NCBI GenBank assembly: GCA_029202665.1
Contig: CP119326.1
Location: forward strand, 2,604,001 to 2,668,000
From: Candidatus Brevundimonas colombiensis
GTDB lineage: Bacteria > Pseudomonadota > Alphaproteobacteria > Caulobacterales > Caulobacteraceae
Length of the DNA: 64,000 nt
Reading direction: 5' to 3'
Shown here: piece by piece, positions 63,191-64,000 of the stretch
Layout: every line of letters begins with the position of its first letter
Position numbering within the stretch: the stretch's first letter is position 1
The notes under the pieces: generated by a model
What the model was told of the DNA's origin: nothing
Seen by the model: only the letters and a program-made list of their open reading frames with translations
Database searches by the model: none
Program-made: the position numbers and the translations under genes

Positions 63191-64000
63191 TCAGTGGCTG
63201 ACGGTGGCGGCCGGCCCGTCCAGCGGCGGCACGGGCGTCGGCAGCGGTTCGGCCGCCTCGTCCCACTCCACCGGCGTCAGGGTGCCGACCAGGGCCCATT
63301 TCAGCGCCTCGTCCGCCGTGGAGATCGGCACGATCTCCAGCGCCGACTTCACATTGTCGGGCACATCGGCCAGGTCTTTCTCGTTCTCCTGCGGGATCAG
63401 CACGGTCTTGACGCCCGAGCGCAGGGCCGCGAGCAGCTTTTCCTTCAGGCCGCCGATGGCGGTGACGCGGCCGCGCAGGGTGATCTCGCCGGTCATGGCG
63501 ATGTCCTTCCTGATCGGGATGCCGGTCAGGACCGAGACCATGGCCACCGTCATGGCGACGCCGGCGGACGGGCCGTCCTTGGGCGTGGCGCCGTCCGGCA
63601 CGTGGACGTGGATGTCGGTCTTCTCGAACACCGGCGGCTTGACGCCGAAGGCCAGGGCGCGCGAGCGGACGTAGGAGGCCGCCGCCGAGATCGACTCCTT
63701 CATGACCTCCTTCAGATTGCCGGTCACGGTCATGCGGCCGCGACCGGGCATCTTGATCGCCTCGATGGTCAGGATGTCGCCGCCGAACTCGGTCCAGGCC
63801 AGGCCGGTGACGATGCCGACCTGATCCTCCTCGTCCGTCTCGCCATAGCGGAACTTCTTGACGCCCGCATAGTCGGCCAGCTTGGCCTCGTCGACCGTGA
63901 TCGATTTGACGCCGGTCTTGGCCATTTCGCGAACCGCCTTGCGCGCCAGTCCGCCCAGGGCGCGCTCCAGCGAACGCACCCCGGCCTCGCGGGTGTAGTA
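63191..64000 (-). CDS. lon: ATP-dependent protease Lon, C-terminal part (partial)
   Basis: The frame is open to the window edge and begins YYTREAGVRSLERALGGLARKA, the end of the AAA+ domain, so the gene continues beyond position 64000. The proteolytic domain follows with the catalytic serine in TPKDGPSAGVAMTVAMVSVLTG and the catalytic lysine in LRGRVTAIGGLKEKLLAALR. The C-terminus ends PAATVSH after a short Pro-rich tail. Lon degrades misfolded and regulatory proteins; in Caulobacter it controls DnaA and CcrM. Confidence 0.96.
   Translation of the reverse strand, partial: YYTREAGVRSLERALGGLARKAVREMAKTGVKSITVDEAKLADYAGVKKFRYGETDEEDQVGIVTGLAWTEFGGDILTIEAIKMPGRGRMTVTGNLKEVMKESISAAASYVRSRALAFGVKPPVFEKTDIHVHVPDGATPKDGPSAGVAMTVAMVSVLTGIPIRKDIAMTGEITLRGRVTAIGGLKEKLLAALRSGVKTVLIPQENEKDLADVPDNVKSALEIVPISTADEALKWALVGTLTPVEWDEAAEPLPTPVPPLDGPAATVSH

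Overview
The window is about 67% GC chromosomal DNA from an alphaproteobacterium, most likely Caulobacterales and close to Brevundimonas/Caulobacter. This rests on gene content and order (trpE-G-D-C then lexA; uppS-cdsA-dxr-rseP-bamA-skp-lpxD-fabZ-lpxA-lpxI-lpxB; a 14-gene nuo operon running into birA-coaX-RNase J-proS-lol), on SOS boxes of the alphaproteobacterial GTTC-N7-GTTC type, and on very tight ATGA/TGATG gene overlaps. The content is mostly core chromosome. No insertion sequence, prophage, integrase or CRISPR array was seen.

Layout: 1-4.5 kb (+) is the end of a PpiD-like chaperone followed by trpE, trpG, trpD and trpC, with a small membrane-protein gene on the other strand between trpE and trpG. 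4.6-10.3 kb holds lexA (two SOS boxes), comEC (-), gltX and gltA (+). 10.4-27 kb (-) is a long envelope and translation block transcribed right to left: rpsB-tsf, pyrH-frr, then uppS-cdsA-dxr-rseP-bamA-skp-lpxD-fabZ-lpxA-lpxI-lpxB-FUSC. 26.5-31.5 kb (-) holds a DUF4142 lipoprotein, a DUF3224 protein, dnaE and, upstream of dnaE, a 31-codon gene with a near-consensus promoter overlaid by two LexA boxes. That small gene is a strong candidate for the SOS-induced division inhibitor SidA. A secreted MsrA (+) follows. 32.3-55.4 kb (-) is one uninterrupted run nuoA-to-N, birA, coaX, rnj, DUF3088, DUF1467, proS, lolC/F, lolD, with four non-canonical small genes inserted between nuo genes. 55.6-64 kb holds an AbgT transporter, two identical tRNA-Asp genes, an inverted-repeat intergenic element, a GT4 glycosyltransferase, a large autotransporter with calcium-loop-like repeats, tRNA-Val, hup and the 3' end of lon.

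How the genes work together: the right-to-left blocks couple translation (rpsB, tsf, frr, proS), isoprenoid and undecaprenyl synthesis (dxr, uppS), phospholipid (cdsA), lipid A (lpxD/A/I/B, fabZ), outer-membrane protein assembly (bamA, skp) and lipoprotein export (lol). lexA and the sidA-like gene form a visible SOS circuit: both promoters share a -10 element ending in GAAC that is half of a LexA box. Starts given here were moved from the longest ORF wherever a ribosome-binding site, a gene overlap, a promoter or family alignment argued for an internal start.
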